Notes under the pieces: generated by a model
Database searches by the model: none
Told to the model about the DNA's origin: nothing
Seen by the model: only the letters and a program-made list of their open reading frames with translations
Assembly (NCBI GenBank): GCA_012861695.1
Contig: JAAOOA010000087.1
Location: 739,113-803,112 of the forward strand
Direction: 5' to 3'
Length of the DNA: 64,000 bases
DNA from: Trematomus loennbergii
Lineage: Eukaryota > Chordata > Actinopteri > Perciformes > Nototheniidae
Translations under genes and position numbers: made by a program
In this document: piece after piece, positions 1 to 9,761 of the stretch
Layout of the letters: every line of letters begins with the position of its first letter
How positions within the stretch are numbered: the stretch's first letter is position 1

Positions 1-240
1 GGTAGCCCCCACCCCCCTCAGCCCACCCCCCTCCCCCTCACATACAGGTGTTACATCCTCTCAGGTAGCCCCACCCTTCTCAGCCCCCACCCTTCTCAGC
101 CCCCACCCCGCTCAGCCCCCACCCTCTCAACCCACCCCTCCTCCCCCCTTACAGCAGGTTTCACATCCGCCCTGTCGCCCCCATCCCCTCCTCAGCCCCC
201 ACCCTTCTCAACCCCCTCCTCCTCATCCCCCTCCTGTCCG
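1..240 (+). repeat. CT-rich degenerate minisatellite of the element's outer end
   Basis: This is a run of short CCCCCACCC/CTCAGCC units. The same block is at 38372-38612 and, inverted, at 52400-52640. Shorter copies lie near 39330-39390 and in both units of the right-arm duplication (about 51115 and 51625). It has no coding value; proline-rich reading frames across it come from the repeat. Confidence 0.75.
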
Positions 241-249
241 GTCGGCATG

Positions 250-965
250 TTCGTTACAGTTTAAATCTTCCGGGGCAAAATTAGAAAAGTGCCGGTTAAA
301 GGTCTTCTATGTTATTTAATGAGCTTTGAAACAAACTGATGATTCGATATTAAACCAACTAATTATAGTAGATTAATTAACTATTCAAACGTGTACAGTA
401 ATTTACAATAACACGGGAATAATAAAACGGGGCGCTCTCCCTCCTCTCATGACAACACGCCAGTATCATGCAGCTCGCGGGTCCAATAATGAGTGACTCG
501 ACAGTAAAACTAAAACATAGCTATAACTAGTTTAGGTAGTTTGAGAGGTAATTAAAAATAGCTACGTGTGATATCTGAAGAGTGTGTTTTGTTCCGCTCA
601 ACGCATGCAGAGATGCATGTCGAATAGTCCGCAGCACGGGTCTCCCCCGTCAGCACCAGCACAGGGTCTCCCCCGTCAGATTAGACTTTACTAGCGTTTA
701 TGTCCATGCGCAATCAGCCCATACAGGATATCTTCTGTCGGTCTATTCTTGTATGTCACATAAGTGGTGCAAATGATACGGTATTGCGCTAAAGGGGATA
801 TCATTCTGCAGATGTAGGGAACATGCAGAGCTACGTGTCGACTCGTCAGCAACAGCGGGTCTCTCCTGTCAGATTAGACTTTACTAGCGTTTATGTCCGT
901 GCGCAATCAACCCATACAGGACATCTTTTGTCTGTCACACACTATTCTTGTATGTCACATAAGTG
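250..965. repeat. Subterminal region sharing sequence with a Harbinger-like MITE
   Basis: From about 250 to 710 this stretch resembles the interior of the MITE at 5470-5860: the same AAATCTTCCGG start, a TTTAGGTAGTTTGAGAGG stretch and a GATTAGACTT end. Positions 590-780 and 830-965 are partial direct duplicates of each other. No convincing gene was seen. Confidence 0.55.
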
Positions 966-1410
966 ATGCAACTTTAGATACACTTTTGAAGTAAGCACCA
1001 CTCTACAACTGGTAGAAAGTTAAGTACTTTGTATGGAATTGGGTTTTCTTTAGAGCTGTTTTCAGTGAGACAATGCAGTTTCTGATCATTTTAAGTTTCA
1101 AGTTTCAAGGATTTATGGCATATGCCCATTAGCTACAGTGTAGATATGTCAATGAAAACATAGGTCACAGGCTCCTCCAACAGTGCACATAAAACAGATA
1201 AAATACTGCAATTTGTGCGTAATTCTCTCACAAAGGAACTGTAAGATACACGTTTATGTATGGAAAACTATATAACTTGGTAAAATATTCATTCATTGTA
1301 ATGAATTGAGTTTTCTTCAAGAATCAAACTCTAAATGGAGAGTTTGTGATTTTAACACTGTTTCGATGAAACAATGCAGTTTTGATAACTTGACTTGACT
1401 AACATTACTT
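965..1410. repeat. Degenerate subterminal modules
   Basis: At least two diverged copies are present of a module with the landmarks AGATACACTTTT, then GTATG, then AAGTACTTTGTA and a TTTTCTTTA run. Other copies are at 8090-8540, 42660-43160 and 47340-47840, and near 39508-39640. Repeat length is about 170 bp where best preserved. Function unknown. Confidence 0.5.
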
Positions 1411-1639
1411 TTTTTAAATATATGTTTTTAGATGCTTTACTTTTGATTTCTTTCATATTATTTTAACACAACATTACTTTTTTCATATTTTTCAACATAC
1501 TGTATATATTTTTTTTTTTCTCTCCATTATATTTTTGAATATACAGTGATTTGTATCAAAATACAACATGCAACTATTACTTATACAATATTATGGCTTT
1601 TTGCGATATTTTCAACACAACATACTTTTTTTTTTGTAG

Positions 1640-1872
1640 GGCTTCAGGATATTGGGCATGTCATGCATAAAACTGGTGTCATCTTTCCTGAAACTGATGT
1701 GCTGTCCGTTTTACAAACAAGTTATCTTTCTGCTTCTTCACCCTCTGAATTTTCCTCCCCCGTCCCTCTTACTTACAGCCATCACAACAGCAATCAAGTC
1801 AGATCTGTGAAATTAAACACCTCTTCCCAAAGCGTGACTTCCCTATTGAGGGAGTGGGGCAGTGGGGCCTAA
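1640..1872 (+). CDS. X4, unrecognised element gene, exon (copy A left)
   Basis: A pyrimidine run ending in TTTTTGTAG precedes an exon beginning GGCTTCAGG. It reads about 77 codons to a stop at 1870-1872, and a perfect AATAAA follows at 2554. I do not recognise the protein. The first part, up to a Ser-rich stretch, is the same in copy B. After that, a 2-nt indel around the TTACTTACAG segment puts the tail in another frame, so copy A ends in a Gly-Ser-Gly-Ala tail and copy B ends sooner. The indel sits in an acceptor-like CTTCCTTCAG sequence, so a further intron is possible. Start codon and upstream exons are not identified. Function unknown. Confidence 0.4.
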
Positions 1873-2586
1873 CCGATTTGGCCAAATATACTAACATGCA
1901 GAACATATGGTATGTTTGAAAAAAGACTAACCATCTATCCAGTTCAAGCTGTCTTTAAGATGTGACTTTTTCCCCGTAAAATCGTGACAAACTATTACTT
2001 ATTAAATTTGACCTCATGCTGCTTGGTTGAAAATGATAGATGAGCATTTACCAACAGATCAATGCGCAATCAACCCATACAGGAGATCTCTTTCTACACA
2101 TTATGTGTTATCACTATAATATCATGTCATTATTTAATGTTGTTTTGTTTGTGTGTGTGTGTGTACAACGAAGTCTCTTTGAGAGGAAAATTATAATTTA
2201 AAGATCTTAATACCCCCTTATTGTTTAATTACTTCACACAACTATTAAAGAATCCCTATATGAAGTTACATGAGGCTACATTTACTGGTGTGCTTCCCTA
2301 GATGATGTAAATAGTTTAAGTGTCATGTTAGGGGGGCATTACGGACCTCAGGAGTCCGCCCTTGGAGGCTTGGAGAGCGGATAAAGAGAGGCGTATTTAC
2401 TGGTGTTGAGCCCTGGATGATGTAAATAGTCCAAGTGCCATGGAACTCAGGAGTCCGCCCTTTGAGGCGTTGTTAACATTAATGTTTTTTGCTTTTGTTT
2501 TTGTTACTAAGATACTTTCTAGCCTTATGATAGGATGAACTTAAGCTGTAGTCAATAAAGACATGTTTAATAGAGTGTTGCTGTTA
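1873..2586. other. 3' flank of X4 and spacer, no gene seen
   Basis: The stretch holds AT-rich spacer, a short GT run near 2147-2164, and two similar segments around 2335-2400 and 2440-2470 that share a CTCAGGAGTCCGCCCTT motif. The X4 poly(A) signal is near its right end. Confidence 0.5.
2554..2559 (+). terminator. Poly(A) signal for X4
   Basis: An AATAAA on the plus strand about 680 bp after the X4 stop. The same signal is kept near 41109 in copy B. Confidence 0.45.
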
Positions 2587-3362
2587 TGGCGCATTTCCAC
2601 TACACGGTCGGCCTCGGCCACGCTCGGTACGGCTTGGCCGCGTTGGGCCGACTCACTTCATGCTGCGCTTCCATTACAGTTTAGGAACTGGGGTAGTTAC
2701 TATAGTAACGCAGTGTAGGCGGAGCCGTGACGTCATCTTCAATGAGAACTCCAGAAACACAACACAGCCGTTAGCTGTTAGCACTCAGAGCTCACAGCTC
2801 CTTATATATGTTCAGAAACTCGACAAAAGTTAAACAAGTACACACCACAGACTGCCTGTGTCATGGTGAATACAGTCGCTGCTTTATTTATGTCTGTATA
2901 GGCCGTTGTTGTGAGTGTGGACGGTCGTAGCATATACTGCGTTAGCTTAGCCAATCTCCATCTAGAAAAACACGAATTTTAAAAGGTTTTTCCCCTGCCG
3001 TCTGTCTGCAGACTTGACAAAGCATTAATTCATGGTTTTTACTAACCGGTATCAGTATGTTGTTACTTCGGCATCATTTTGAAACGTGTATTACAATTAA
3101 ATCACGGTCAAATATGTCCATCTTGTTGTAGTTGTAGCTCTCTTGCCAGCGCTCCTCTCTCTAGTTTAGCATACTCAGCCCGACTCAGCCCTGTTTGTTG
3201 GCCCCGATAGAACCACAATTTTGTCGGGCCAGAAAAGAGGTGAAAAAGTGGCACCGGGCCGGGCCGGGCCGTAACTAGGCCTAGTGGAAGCGCAACCAAA
3301 AACGGGTACGGCACAATACGGCATGCTTAAAGCGAGCTCCGCGCTGTAGTGGAAATGCGCCA
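2587..3362. mobile_element. TTA-flanked MITE, 776 bp
   Basis: Terminal inverted repeats TGGCGCATTTCCACTAC are at both ends, with TTA at 2584-2586 and at 3363-3365. The same place in the other arms (10301-10313, 49347-49360, 41140-41150) is uninterrupted with a single TTA/TAA, which confirms a 3-bp target duplication. The duplication size and TTA target fit the PIF/Harbinger superfamily; no coding capacity was seen. The target is the possible TAA stop at the end of X1 exon 2. Confidence 0.8.
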
Positions 3363-3608
3363 TTAGAGAACATACCTGCACTCCACCACGTCTTGGTTTT
3401 GGCTTCATGGCCTTCACTGTCCTCTCCCTTTGAGTTTTTTCAAAGGCTGGGATACTTTTTCCAAATGATCACTTGTTACCTGGTGACAAACATATGGTTA
3501 TATAACCTTAAAGAACTAACAACAAATAATTAAGTATTTGCAATGCATAAACATAGAAGATATCACTGTCATATTATGATCACTTATTGTAAGTAAGTTT
3601 AAGTAAAA

Positions 3609-3908
3609 CTAACACAAGTCAATATTATTCACCTGGGCATTAGTGGGCTTGAGGGTCTCAGGGAGCGTGGACAAAGTGACTTGTCTCTGTATTTGAGGAT
3701 TCTCAGTGCAGGCACTAACAGGAAGCTGCTGTGCATTAGTGGAGAGTCCTCTGAAGGCAGCTGTTATTTCATTCACACACTCATCTGTTACCTGCTGACT
3801 CCTCATAGTAAGTCTAGCCAAGTCAGCTGTTAAGTTGTCCATACCATCGCTTGATAACTGGTAACTTTTGATTGACAGTCCAGCCATGGCAGCTGCCAAC
3901 TCGTCCAT
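3609..3908 (-). CDS. X1, 22-residue-repeat protein, exon 1 (copy A left)
   Basis: The open frame is 99 codons and not a family I recognise. Residues 1-22, 23-44 and 45-66 align as three repeats, each an Asp/Asn-Glu/Asn-Leu/Ile start, an Ala-rich middle with Leu at repeat position 11, and a Gln-Gln-Leu/Val-like end. The pattern suggests amphipathic helices. A donor CAG|GTGAAT lies in phase 0 shortly before the stop, and a downstream exon (3363-3479, minus) follows an acceptor CACCAG, so the last residues of the open frame may be intron. In this copy exon 2 has small deletions and is out of frame. The frame is open back to an upstream acceptor TTTTTTGTAG, so the first Met may not be the start. 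Confidence 0.5.
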   Translation of the reverse strand: MDELAAAMAGLSIKSYQLSSDGMDNLTADLARLTMRSQQVTDECVNEITAAFRGLSTNAQQLPVSACTENPQIQRQVTLSTLPETLKPTNAQVNNIDLC

Positions 3909-4344
3909 ATAATTCTTAAGAACGTGGTGACAATACTACAAAAAAGTGTATATATTAGGTCAGTTAACCTTGAAGAGCTAAACAGTTCAAGTGGTAAGTA
4001 ACTAAGTATTTGCAATGAATAAACATAGAAATGATCACTGTCATATTATATAATCACTTAATATGGAGATAAGTAAAACTGACACAGACAGTTTAAACTG
4101 CTTGTTAAAACGCTATTGCTTATTGTGTTTCTCAGCACACTAACATAAATAAGGATGTATAATATAAAAAACTAGAAAACGATATAGTATTTTCAAGTCT
4201 TACTTTAGTATGGTAAAATTAAGAATAAGTCACATTAAAGTGTGTCATGATTTTCCGTAAAAAAGTCAAGTATAGTTTGTCAAAAGAATATAAAAAAAAT
4301 CATTTTGTAGAGTAGTATATTGAAAATCTCAGTGTTTAACTGAA

Positions 4345-4400
4345 CACACCTACATGTGATAACGCCTCGAACAAAGGGGGTAATTAGCATACAAAGGGGG
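4345..4400 (-). promoter_or_regulatory. Motif shared with the element terminus, between divergent X1 and X2
   Basis: The block (read on the minus strand) contains TATGCTAATTA, then CCCCTTTGTTCGAGGCGTTATC-like sequence. It is about 80% identical by hand count to 38313-38369 near the outer end of the element. It sits between X1 (minus) and X2 (plus), so a shared promoter is a reasonable inference. ATGCTAAT resembles an octamer-type site. Confidence 0.4.
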
Positions 4401-4489
4401 GTCACTAGCATCAGTGGGGAAAGGTGCTACGGGAATGAACTTTGAGGAGGGGGAACTTGTAAGAATTTCCAGCTTTTGAAGACAATTAT

Positions 4490-4834
4490 ATGGTACCCGT
4501 CCTTACAGCTAAACAAATCCTATGCCAGGTATTCAACAGACCACAAGAAGCACAAGAAGCCCCAGAAAGGATTACATTCAGAGCTAATAATGGTGAAACC
4601 GAAGAAGAAGCAAAGCAGATTATAATCGTTGCGGGTGAAAGGATAGAGAATTTGCAAGTGATGTTAATGCACTTATCTGATATAAAAAATGCATTCATTT
4701 ACTTCCAAGAGACCCCTAAACATCTAGTTGGGCAATGTGAATTGAACGATAAACCGATCACTGTAAATGAAACGCGGAGAGAGGCAGCAGTGCAAATCGT
4801 TAAGTCTATTACCTTGTATGCACTACGACATTAA
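4490..4834 (+). CDS. X2, unrecognised 114-residue element protein (copy A left)
   Basis: The frame starts at an ATG after a short AT-rich leader and codes for 114 residues. It is charged and probably mostly helical, with a Glu-rich patch near residues 35-42 and no signal peptide or membrane segment. The identical protein is encoded on the minus strand at 8836-9180. Copy B has lost the first two thirds in both arms through one deletion. An ATTAAA-type signal follows within about 60 bp of the stop. Exact conservation between the two arms of copy A can reflect selection or arm-to-arm conversion. Function unknown. Between 4835 and 5152 there is only AT-rich flank. Confidence 0.5.
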   Translation: MVPVLTAKQILCQVFNRPQEAQEAPERITFRANNGETEEEAKQIIIVAGERIENLQVMLMHLSDIKNAFIYFQETPKHLVGQCELNDKPITVNETRREAAVQIVKSITLYALRH

Positions 4835-5155
4835 CTTGGTCAAATGTAATATGTCTTTCTGAAGATGTGGCGAATGGTGTGTTTTTCAATTAAACAACCA
4901 TAACAAAATGAAAATGTGTTTTATTTTTGCTTTCATATATAGTAATAGTATTAACTCCTCTGACTAGACTGTACTAAAATAAGACGTTTCACTGTTAAAT
5001 AAAAATGGAAGTAGAAAATCGAGATAATGATGAGGCTCGTTATGTATCCAGTAACTATGAACAGCAGTTTGAAAATGTTATTTAGCCCTTTAACTCTAAT
5101 TGACAAATCTAAAATAGCCTCTAGCTTATCTATAAGTTTGTGATTTTAACACTTA

Positions 5156-6170
5156 GGCCCCGGCTCCACGAGGACAAATACGGCAAAACGCATCGGAGTA
5201 ACGCAAATGCAACCGCAAAAAACCTTCCGTCTCCACGCAATATACACCGGATTGTGTCAAGCTTCACGAGACGGCTCCGTTTACATCCAAACGCTGGAAA
5301 AGCTGCAGTACATATGCCGAACCTGTACGTGGTGCTGTAACTTCCTCCACAAAAGCAGCAACTTCCTCCACAAAAGCAGCGAAGAAGAATGGTTGTCATG
5401 GCTGCCCTTCTGTTTATTCCATGGGTGGGGGCCGAGGGATCCGCGCAGTTTTTCGCCGGTCAACGTGTATTAAAGTTTAAATCTTCCGGACAAAATTATA
5501 AAAGTGCTGGTCAAAGGTCTTCATTGTTATTTATTGAGCTTTAAAACAAATGAATAACGACGATATAATGATATATAATCATCAAATACACAGAGCCTGT
5601 CTCTTTTTCCTCTCTTCTCACAGCGTCAGTGTCTGTCTCATGCAGCAGCTGATCCTGTAATGAGTGACCCGACAGTAAAAATGAACATATTTATAAATAG
5701 TTTAGGTAGTTTGAGAGGTAATTAAAATAGCTAAGGGTGATGATCTGACTCGAAGTGTGTGTTTTGCTCCCGCTGCATCACAGCGGCAGGAGCTGCGTGT
5801 CTCCGTCCTGTCAGATTAGACTTCACTCGCGTTTATGTCCATATCGAGATAAAGATAAATAATCTGAATTCAAGGAGGAGCTCCTGTAGATGTTGCACAA
5901 AGAACTGTAGCATGGTCAGTAGCGACTGGAGCACGATAGCAACCCTGCGGGGGAGAGGCGGGGCTATGAAAACGAATGACCGTATAGGCGACTCCACGGC
6001 CCCGTTGGACCCCCCAGAGCGCTCTGTTCCCAGATCTATCCACCTTTGGACCCGTTGTCGTTTGCGGGGTCTGTTTCTATGTTTCCCTTACGGCGTCGTG
6101 GAGCTTAGAGGTCTATACGCATGAGAAATATGCGGATTCAACCAGTTTTCGTCCTCGTGGAGCCGGGGCC
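5156..6170. mobile_element. Harbinger-like non-autonomous element, 1015 bp
   Basis: The ends are inverted repeats GGCCCCGGCTCCACGAGGAC. TTA is on the left and TCA on the right (5153-5155, 6171-6173), a near match to a 3-bp duplication. Its right part (about 5930-6170) resembles the left end of the autonomous Harbinger at 11129 in opposite orientation. The interior (5470-5860) resembles 250-710 of the palindromic element. The flanks are not colinear with copy B: left flank equals 42686, right flank equals the right-arm satellite near 46700. No gene was seen. Confidence 0.75.
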
Positions 6171-6172
6171 TC

Positions 6173-6275
6173 AAACACTGAAACACAAAACACTGAAAAC
6201 ACTGCAACACAAAAACACAGAAACACAGAAACACAGAAACACAAACACACTGAAACACATAAACACTGAAACAGC
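6173..6275 (-). repeat. Remnant of the central satellite
   Basis: About 100 bp of AAACACTG/AAACACAG units, the same as the satellite at 45046-46845. In this copy nearly all of the central satellite and the palindrome centre are missing. Confidence 0.75.
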
Positions 6276-6445
6276 CCTGCTATATACTATGACCATTCTT
6301 TACTTATTTATAATATGGTTCAAATGGAGTAATTTGAGTTGTCTGATGCACTTGATACAATTTTACTTTTTTAAAATACTGATGTGTTTATTCAAAACCA
6401 TTTCAACACACAATGTCATGACTTTTTCAAGATCTTTTTGTCAAA

Positions 6446-6740
6446 CTATACTATGACTTGACTAATGTTACAGAATGTTTCGGAAAATGAAGATTCCAGG
6501 ACCACTTTAAATGTTTCGTTTACAATCGTTTCCCAATGACCCCGGAATAGTACTGCCAGAATGAACGATATCCAAAATGTCTTCTAGTTTACAAACTTCA
6601 GCCATTCTGTTTACACGGGGATCACTACTCATTCTGTTTTCAATCGTCATCAACAACACACTTATTAAACAGGTATTGACTGCATTCTGATAAATATATA
6701 CAGATTGTTTTCCATAGTAGTTATCCCTTTTTTTTATTTT
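6446..6740 (-). pseudogene. X3, unrecognised element gene, broken (copy A)
   Basis: It matches X3 of copy B (47027-47338), with the stop at the same place. It carries one extra C in the run near 6540, which shifts the frame, and the ATG before the Gly-Asn-Tyr-Tyr start is lost. The poly(A) signal region downstream of the stop on the minus strand (TTTATTCAAAACC on the plus strand near 6390) is kept. Confidence 0.6.
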
Positions 6741-6810
6741 ACTTTAAAGAAAAGTCAAAGTATTGGAAAAAATAAAATAAAAATCCCTGGCTTCAATCAA
6801 CCGCTGGTTA

Positions 6811-7254
6811 TTAGTCTTCTTCTCCATCCAGCTCGGCATGGATCTTTTCAAGTCTCTCCTTGAGGCGTCTGCAGTTTTTGAGATTGTGCAGAAAAGCCTC
6901 CGAAGCGCCTTGGATCCTCCATTCAGCCGTGTAAATGTTTTTATCATTAAGACTCTGGTCAATCACAGTAATGAAGTCGGCGAGCCAAAGTCTTTTCATT
7001 AACGCGTTGTAATTGTTTCTGAAGAAATATTCTGGAATGTCATTCAGACAATCGTGTTGCCTCTGTGCCTCTCGACATCCATTGCAGATTTCTTCTCTGT
7101 ACCGATGCAGCACCCTCTCCAGAATATCAACCAACTCCGATTTCACTATGTTCAGAAACAGAGACGTATTGGCCCCCGGAGTAACATCAGCAGCAGTAGT
7201 ACTGCAATATGTGGGTGTCCACAATGGTGGTGACGATAGTAGTCCAGGAGTTTG
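6811..7254 (-). CDS. X5, Cys/His-cluster protein, last exon (copy A only)
   Basis: An acceptor GAATATACAG precedes an exon that reads 147 codons to a stop at 6811. The open frame continues upstream only through pyrimidine-rich intron-like sequence, so I take the acceptor as the 5' limit. About residue 52 there is a C-x2-C-x6-H-x-C cluster, likely zinc-binding. The rest is charged and helical, with an acidic Glu/Asp tail. It lies between X3 and X2 on the same strand. The same acceptor sequence occurs in copy B (40096; inverted near 50403), but there it leads into intron sequence before X4. I do not recognise the family; an accessory gene of the parent element is possible. Confidence 0.5.
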   Translation of the reverse strand, partial: QTPGLLSSPPLWTPTYCSTTAADVTPGANTSLFLNIVKSELVDILERVLHRYREEICNGCREAQRQHDCLNDIPEYFFRNNYNALMKRLWLADFITVIDQSLNDKNIYTAEWRIQGASEAFLHNLKNCRRLKERLEKIHAELDGEED

Positions 7255-7263
7255 CTGTATATT

Positions 7264-7370
7264 CAAAAATATAATGGAGAGAAAAAAATATATATATATA
7301 TATATCACAGTATGTTGAAAAATATGAAAAAAAGTAATGTTGTGTTAAAATAATATGAAAGAAAAAGTAC
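7264..7370 (-). repeat. Segment duplicated from the X4 upstream intron
   Basis: It matches about 50410-50510: AT-rich sequence with a TATATATA run and a GTAATGTTGTGTTAAAATA stretch. It provides the polypyrimidine tract and acceptor used by X5. Confidence 0.5.
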
Positions 7371-8085
7371 TGTTTTGGAAATCTTAGACCTAGTCAATAC
7401 TCAGGAGATATTACAATCAGAATGATCAATCAATAAAATGGTGGAAACAGAGTTGTCTTTCTGGATCTTTATTTGAAGCTTCAAATAAGGCACAGGTCTT
7501 ACGGAGTACAGAGTATTCTGAAAGAGTACTCTGAGAGAACAGAGTACAGAGAGAGAATTGCGCATAGTTTTATAGCATCTTTGTCAGTCCACAGTTCAAC
7601 AATAACTCGTGACCTGTCACTCTGGGGGGGCTGGATGGGCAGATAAGCTAAAGCCCACATTCCAGAGGAACAGAAGCCACACATGGGCAAGGTAGTAAAT
7701 CAGGAACTTAGTAAAACAGGAACTGGGTAAAGACAGATGGAAGTGTTGAAACTCTCACCCCCAATGTGTTAAGGCCAGGTGAAATGAGGACAGCAGGAAG
7801 TCATAGAGAGGTCAAAACAGATATAACTAAGGAATCAGGAACTCATTGCAAGACAGTGAACAAACACAGGAACTTGGATGGAGACACTTCTTCACTTTTG
7901 CTTACGACCCTGTCTGACCCCCAGACACCCTTAAGGCTAGTCATGTGTTGAACAGAGGGCATGAATTAAAATACCTCCTCACGGGACAACTGCATAGCAT
8001 TTTACCATATTAGGTAACACATAAAGTTAGTTTGCACATCATATAAAGTTTATAAGTATACACTGTTATAAAGTTTTCCACTACA
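7371..8085 (-). mobile_element. Solo LTR, 715 bp, minus orientation
   Basis: On the minus strand it begins TGTAGTGG and ends in CCAAAACA, so it has TG...CA ends. GTAC is duplicated at 7367-7370 and 8086-8089. A TATAAAA lies at about 7568-7574 (minus) and an AATAAA at 7468-7473 (minus) about 100 bp downstream, the usual U3-R-U5 order. No internal retroelement sequence is beside it, so it is a solo LTR. Ty3-type or endogenous-retrovirus origin cannot be told apart here. Confidence 0.7.
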
Positions 8086-8089
8086 GTAC

Positions 8090-8540
8090 TTAACTTTCTA
8101 CCAGTTGTAAAGTTGTCATACATAAAACTGTATCAAAACGGTAAGTGAAAGACAACGGGGGGAAAAATAGAAGTGTTAAAATCACCAACTTCCCTTTTAG
8201 AGTCACAGTCTTTAAGAAAATACATTTGTATTACAAAATAATTGACATTCTACCAGTTGCCAAATGTTCCTACAAAAGTGTATCAACAAAAGTATCTTGG
8301 TAGCTGAAAATAACTAGAATATCAGAGAAAACCTACATTATTTAATGTGTTTTTTAGAAATAAAAACAGGGTATTAAAGAAACCCCCATTCCCTTACAAA
8401 GTACTTCATATTATACCCCTTTGTTAAGTGTTGCATACATAAAAGTGTATCTAAAAAGTATCTTGGTAACACATGAAAAGAGAAAAAAGTCATAATCTGC
8501 CTTGTGTCAGTGAATAAGTGTTAAAATCACAAACTTATAG
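8090..8540. repeat. Three diverged modules of about 170 bp
   Basis: Repeated landmarks are GTGTTAAAATCAC, a TTTTAGAG...ACAGTCTTTAAGAAAA segment, TACAAAGTACTT, and GTGTATC...AAAGTATCTTGGTA. Copy B has the matching but shorter array at 47340-47840. Confidence 0.6.
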
Positions 8541-8835
8541 ATAAGCTAGAGGCTATTTTAGATTTGTCAATTAGAGTTAAAGGGCTAAATAACATTTTCA
8601 AACTGCTGTTCATAGTTACTGGATACATAACGAGCCTCATCATTATCTCGATTTTCTACTTCCATTTTTATTTAACAGTGAAACGTCTTATTTTAGTACA
8701 GTCTAGTCAGAGGAGTTAATACTATTACTATATATGAAAGCAAAAATAAAACACATTTTCATTTTGTTATGGTTGTTTAATTGAAAAACACACCATTCGC
8801 CACATCTTCAGAAAGACATATTACATTTGACCAAG

Positions 8836-9180
8836 TTAATGTCGTAGTGCATACAAGGTAATAGACTTAACGATTTGCACTGCTGCTTCTCTCCGCGTTT
8901 CATTTACAGTGATCGGTTTATCGTTCAATTCACATTGCCCAACTAGATGTTTAGGGGTCTCTTGGAAGTAAATGAATGCATTTTTTATATCAGATAAGTG
9001 CATTAACATCACTTGCAAATTCTCTATCCTTTCACCCGCAACGATTATAATCTGCTTTGCTTCTTCTTCGGTTTCACCATTATTAGCTCTGAATGTAATC
9101 CTTTCTGGGGCTTCTTGTGCTTCTTGTGGTCTGTTGAATACCTGGCATAGGATTTGTTTAGCTGTAAGGACGGGTACCAT
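8836..9180 (-). CDS. X2, unrecognised 114-residue element protein (copy A right)
   Basis: This is the inverted partner of 4490-4834 and encodes the same 114 residues. It starts at 9180 and is followed on the minus strand by an ATTAAA near 8780. The divergent neighbour X1 begins about 580 bp to the right on the plus strand, with the shared terminal-like motif at 9270-9330 between them. It is charged, without membrane segments or known motifs. Keeping an intact copy in each arm while the surrounding arm has gained indels argues for recent conversion or for function; the sequence alone cannot decide. Confidence 0.5.
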   Translation of the reverse strand: MVPVLTAKQILCQVFNRPQEAQEAPERITFRANNGETEEEAKQIIIVAGERIENLQVMLMHLSDIKNAFIYFQETPKHLVGQCELNDKPITVNETRREAAVQIVKSITLYALRH

Positions 9181-9269
9181 ATAATTGTCTTCAAAAGCTG
9201 GAAATTCTTACAAGTTCCCCCTCCTCAAAGTTCATTCCCGTAGCACCTTTCCCCCACTGATGCTAGTGA

Positions 9270-9330
9270 CCCCCCTTTGTATGCTAATTACCCCTTTGTT
9301 CGAGGCGTTATCACATGTAGGTGTGTTCAG
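9270..9330 (+). promoter_or_regulatory. Terminus-like motif between X2 and X1
   Basis: This is the inverted partner of 4345-4400. It contains TATGCTAATTA and a CCCCTTTGTTCGAGGCG stretch. Confidence 0.4.
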
Positions 9331-9761
9331 TTAAACACTGAGATTTTCAATATACTACTCTACAAAATGATTTTTTCATATTCTTTTGACAAACTATACT
9401 TGACTTTTTTACGGAAAATCATGACACACTTTAATGTGACTTATTCTTAATTTTACCATACTAAAGTAAGACTTGAAAATACTATATCGTTTTCTAGTTT
9501 TTTATATTATACATCCTTATTTATGTTAGTGTGCTGAGAAAACACAATAAGCAATAGCGTTTTAACAAGCAGTTTAAACTGTCTGTGTCAGTTTTACTTA
9601 TCTCCATATTAAGTGATTATATAATATGACAGTGATCATTTCTATGTTTATTCATTGCAAATACTTAGTTACTTACCACTTGAACTGTTTAGCTCTTCAA
9701 GGTTAACTGACCTAATATATACACTTTTTTGTAGTATTGTCACCACGTTCTTAAGAATTAT

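Larger units (their letters stand above)
1..5155. mobile_element. Palindromic element copy A, left arm (outer end lies outside the window)
   Basis: Base 1 aligns with base 38380 of copy B, so the outer terminus of this copy should lie about 167 bp before the window. The arm then follows copy B to about 42686: CT-rich block, subterminal modules, X4 exon, X1 on the minus strand, X2 on the plus strand. It stops abruptly at a TTA where the Harbinger-like MITE at 5156 begins. It differs from copy B by a full-length X2, an extra partial duplication around 830-965 and a 776-bp MITE at 2587. Seen: colinear similarity with 38380-42686. Inferred: it is the same element family as copy B. Confidence 0.8.

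Noticed and set aside
4486..4698. Antisense frame over X2 (also 8972-9184)
   Set aside because: A shadow of X2; it has no start context or poly(A) signal of its own.
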